The notes under the pieces: generated by a model
The model's input: only the letters and a program-made list of their open reading frames with translations
Told to the model about the DNA's origin: nothing
Databases searched by the model: none
Program-made: the position numbers and the translations under genes
Shown: in pieces, positions 14,379 to 15,294 of the stretch
How positions within the stretch are numbered: the stretch's first letter is position 1
How the letters are laid out: each line of letters starts with the position of its first letter
NCBI GenBank assembly: GCA_002437285.1
Contig: DJOV01000088.1
Span: 1 to 15,294 of the forward strand
Direction: 5' to 3'
Source: Prevotella sp. UBA6429
GTDB taxonomy: Bacteria > Bacteroidota > Bacteroidia > Bacteroidales > Bacteroidaceae
DNA: 15,294 nt

Positions 14379-14417
14379 ACTATCAAGACAGAGTTTCCAA
14401 GCGACTTGTGACGGCTG

Positions 14418-14449
14418 CAAAGATAGCGACAACTTTTCTTTGTGCCAAA
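14418..14449 (-). promoter_or_regulatory. Consensus Bacteroidetes promoter for CD225-DUF2752 operon
   Basis: On the minus strand TTTG (14446-14449) and TATCTTTG (14418-14425) are separated by exactly 20 bases, an excellent match to TTTG/TAnnTTTG. Transcription should start near 14410, leaving a leader of about 200 bases before the ATG at 14203. This is the best promoter in the window. Confidence 0.82.
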
Positions 14450-14493
14450 CGACAAGGGGACACCTTGGGTACGCCTTTTATCCAATGTTCTAA

Positions 14494-14684
14494 GGTGGAT
14501 TCTATAAATTACCACCATAACGATATAAAAAACAGCGGATTACGTTTGGCCATCTTTTGGTCTCTTGTTGGCCCATTCCGTCAGCTTGCTCGGTCACATA
14601 GCCCGCTATGCTCCCTCACGCGCTAACGAAATGACCTCAAAAAGAGCCTCAAAATCTGACAAAGCTAATTTATAGACCCCACCC
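14494..14684. repeat. MITE-like imperfect palindrome, copy 2
   Basis: This ~190-base element resembles the one at 11901-12089 in the same orientation. Terminal inverted repeats: GGTGGATTCTATAAATTA at the left against GGTGGGGTCTATAAATTA read from the right (16 of 18). A central CATAGC-CC-GCTATG hairpin lies at about 14607-14620, and the flanking arms (TTTTGG..CTCTT against AAGAGCCTCAAAA) are partly complementary, so the whole element could fold as one long hairpin. TA occurs just outside both ends, compatible with a TA target duplication. No transposase is encoded. It lies about 45 bases upstream of the promoter of the CD225-DUF2752 operon. Confidence 0.75.
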
Positions 14685-14871
14685 TAATTATAAAGCGCTT
14701 ACAACACAAAACGCTTCATGTCCGTCAAACATTTGCCACAACACTGACGATTTCCTTCCATACAACTTCGATACGGTCAACGATACCAACTCCGTTTTCC
14801 TGCTCGATTGCAATGTGTTGGGTAGCTACATTCTAAAATATGGCTGCAACAAAAATATGGCTCTTCCAGAA

Positions 14872-14922
14872 TTTGGAGTGATGGGTCCCTTACGTTGGGC
14901 TGAATGTAAACCGATATAAACC
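14872..14922 (-). repeat. Short dispersed repeat, copy B
   Basis: This is the partner of the block at 160-209, with the same TTTGGAGTGA start, identical CTGAATGTAAA (14900-14910) and TAAACC end. Similarity continues weakly leftward to about 14850. Two copies 14.7 kb apart in the same orientation suggest a genome-wide repeat family rather than a local duplication. Confidence 0.5.
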
Positions 14923-15059
14923 CCAGGGGAGCGGGAAGTCCTGACGGGCTCATACCGACGTTTGCGTCCTTGGCCTTGTGAGTGGGGCTCACGGCCCATG
15001 CCGCAAACATCCGCATGGCGGCTATCGCCGCCTTCCCGCACCCCTGGCCATAAACCGGA

Positions 15060-15174
15060 TTAAACCGCTTACGCAGCAGGAGTGCAAACTGGTTAAACCG
15101 CTCACGCATGTCTCGCAAGCCATGCTGTTTACACTCCGTGGACAGGGACCGATGAATGGCGTGAGCGGTTTAAC
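15060..15174. repeat. Three GCGTRAGCGGTTTAA motifs: two direct, one inverted
   Basis: A 16-base motif GTTAAACCGCTCACGC (15092-15107) occurs again in perfect inverted form at 15159-15174, 51 bases away. A near-identical direct copy (TTAAACCGCTTACGC, 15060-15074) lies exactly 33 bases before the first. GTTTACACTCC in the spacer is also a near-inverse of GGAGTGCAAAC beside the first arm. The arrangement could be binding sites for a DNA-binding protein or arms of a structured RNA. No associated gene is in the window. Confidence 0.65.
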
Positions 15175-15230
15175 TGGGTTTAAAGCCAGCCCTTGAAGGG
15201 GGAAAGGCGGCGACAGCCGTGTGGAGACAG

Positions 15231-15277
15231 GCGAACCTTCGTGTCGTGAGCTCGGCTCAAAAGACGCGAAGGCTCGC
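15231..15277. other. Long hairpin at right edge
   Basis: GCGAACCTTCGTGTC (15231-15245) pairs with GACGCGAAGGCTCGC (15263-15277) with one mismatch and one wobble pair, and TGAGC-TCG-GCTCA forms an inner hairpin at the tip. No T-run follows on either strand, so it is not a typical intrinsic terminator. It is followed by the palindrome GGGGCCCC (15280-15287). Confidence 0.6.
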
Positions 15278-15294
15278 ATGGGGCCCCAGCCCGA

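Larger units (their letters stand above)
14686..15294. other. Gene-free right end, rich in hairpins and short repeats
   Basis: No convincing gene is seen in these 600 bases. A minus-strand open frame (14777-15118) has an implausible composition, and a plus-strand frame from about 14635 to 14920 lacks a start codon. The stretch from 14930 on is GC-rich and carries several inverted repeats, including GGCGGC-TATC-GCCGCC at about 15017-15032, GTGAG...CTCAC near 14980-14995, the GCGGTTTAA motifs and the long hairpin at 15231-15277. It may be a structured RNA, a regulatory region for a gene beyond the edge, or a decayed repeat element. Confidence 0.5.

Noticed and set aside
14541..14548. TACGTTTG inside palindromic copy 2 as a promoter -7 box
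   Set aside because: No TTTG lies about 20 bases upstream and no gene follows on the plus strand.
14635..14922. A plus-strand open frame that reads plausibly in the middle (about 14686-14880)
   Set aside because: It has no start codon before residue 70 or so, begins inside the palindromic element and matches nothing I recognise. A remnant of a lost gene is possible but unsupported.
15060..15107. Two direct repeats 33 bases apart as a mini CRISPR array
   Set aside because: Only two direct copies, of about 15 bases, with an additional inverted copy and no cas genes nearby.
14777..15118. A 113-codon minus-strand frame in the right-hand region
   Set aside because: It runs through the inverted repeats and hairpins, has no ribosome binding site or domain, and its composition is not protein-like. 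Likely a chance frame in a repeat.
15060..15174. GTTTAAC/GTTAAAC motifs as integron attC-like sites
   Set aside because: There is no integrase or cassette array, the spacing does not fit paired attC boxes, and the motif is part of a longer GCGTRAGCGGTTTAA repeat.

Overview
The window looks like chromosomal DNA of a member of the Bacteroidales, most likely Prevotella or a close relative. The evidence is: signal peptides ending in the pattern A-Q; a CarboxypepD_reg-like domain on an outer-membrane protein; a DUF3575 barrel; a Fis-type sigma-54 activator beside its kinase; C-terminal tails of the NLQG...KG.YI..GKKVL type; and promoters of the Bacteroidetes form TTTG...TAnnTTTG. The species is not determined. 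No rRNA, tRNA, CRISPR array, prophage or intact insertion sequence is visible.

Left part (about 1-5410, all minus strand): a three-gene envelope operon. It starts at a promoter -7 box near 5405, runs DUF3575 barrel -> 693-aa plug/OmpA-like/helical-repeat protein -> 763-aa outer-membrane protein, and ends at a long hairpin (248-317). The 763-aa protein is four tandem copies of one module with a spacing of exactly 181 residues. DUF3575 proteins are known from fimbria-type loci, but no fimbrillin is present here.

Centre (5535-8054, minus): a sigma-54-dependent response regulator followed 3 bases later by its membrane histidine kinase. They lie directly upstream of the envelope operon in the same direction, so they are natural candidate regulators of it, though no sigma-54 promoter was found in the window. 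Next (8291-11085, minus) come two paralogous secreted proteins with YD-like motifs and sorting-type tails, bounded by a clear terminator hairpin (8206-8237) and an upstream promoter (11133-11167).

Right part (11086-15294): accessory-looking DNA. It holds a probable decayed gene (11272-11882), a secreted alpha/beta-hydrolase (12114-13490, plus), and an overlapping pair encoding a CD225/dispanin-like and a DUF2752 membrane protein (14203-13554, minus) with a textbook promoter and a structured leader. This block is bracketed by two directly oriented copies of a ~190-bp imperfectly palindromic, MITE-like element (11901-12089 and 14494-14684). The last 600 bases contain no convincing gene but are dense in hairpins and in repeated GCGGTTTAA-type motifs, and share a short repeat with the first 210 bases of the window.

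The strongest leads are the 4 x 181-residue protein, the paired palindromic elements around the hydrolase/CD225/DUF2752 block, and the hairpin-rich right end.
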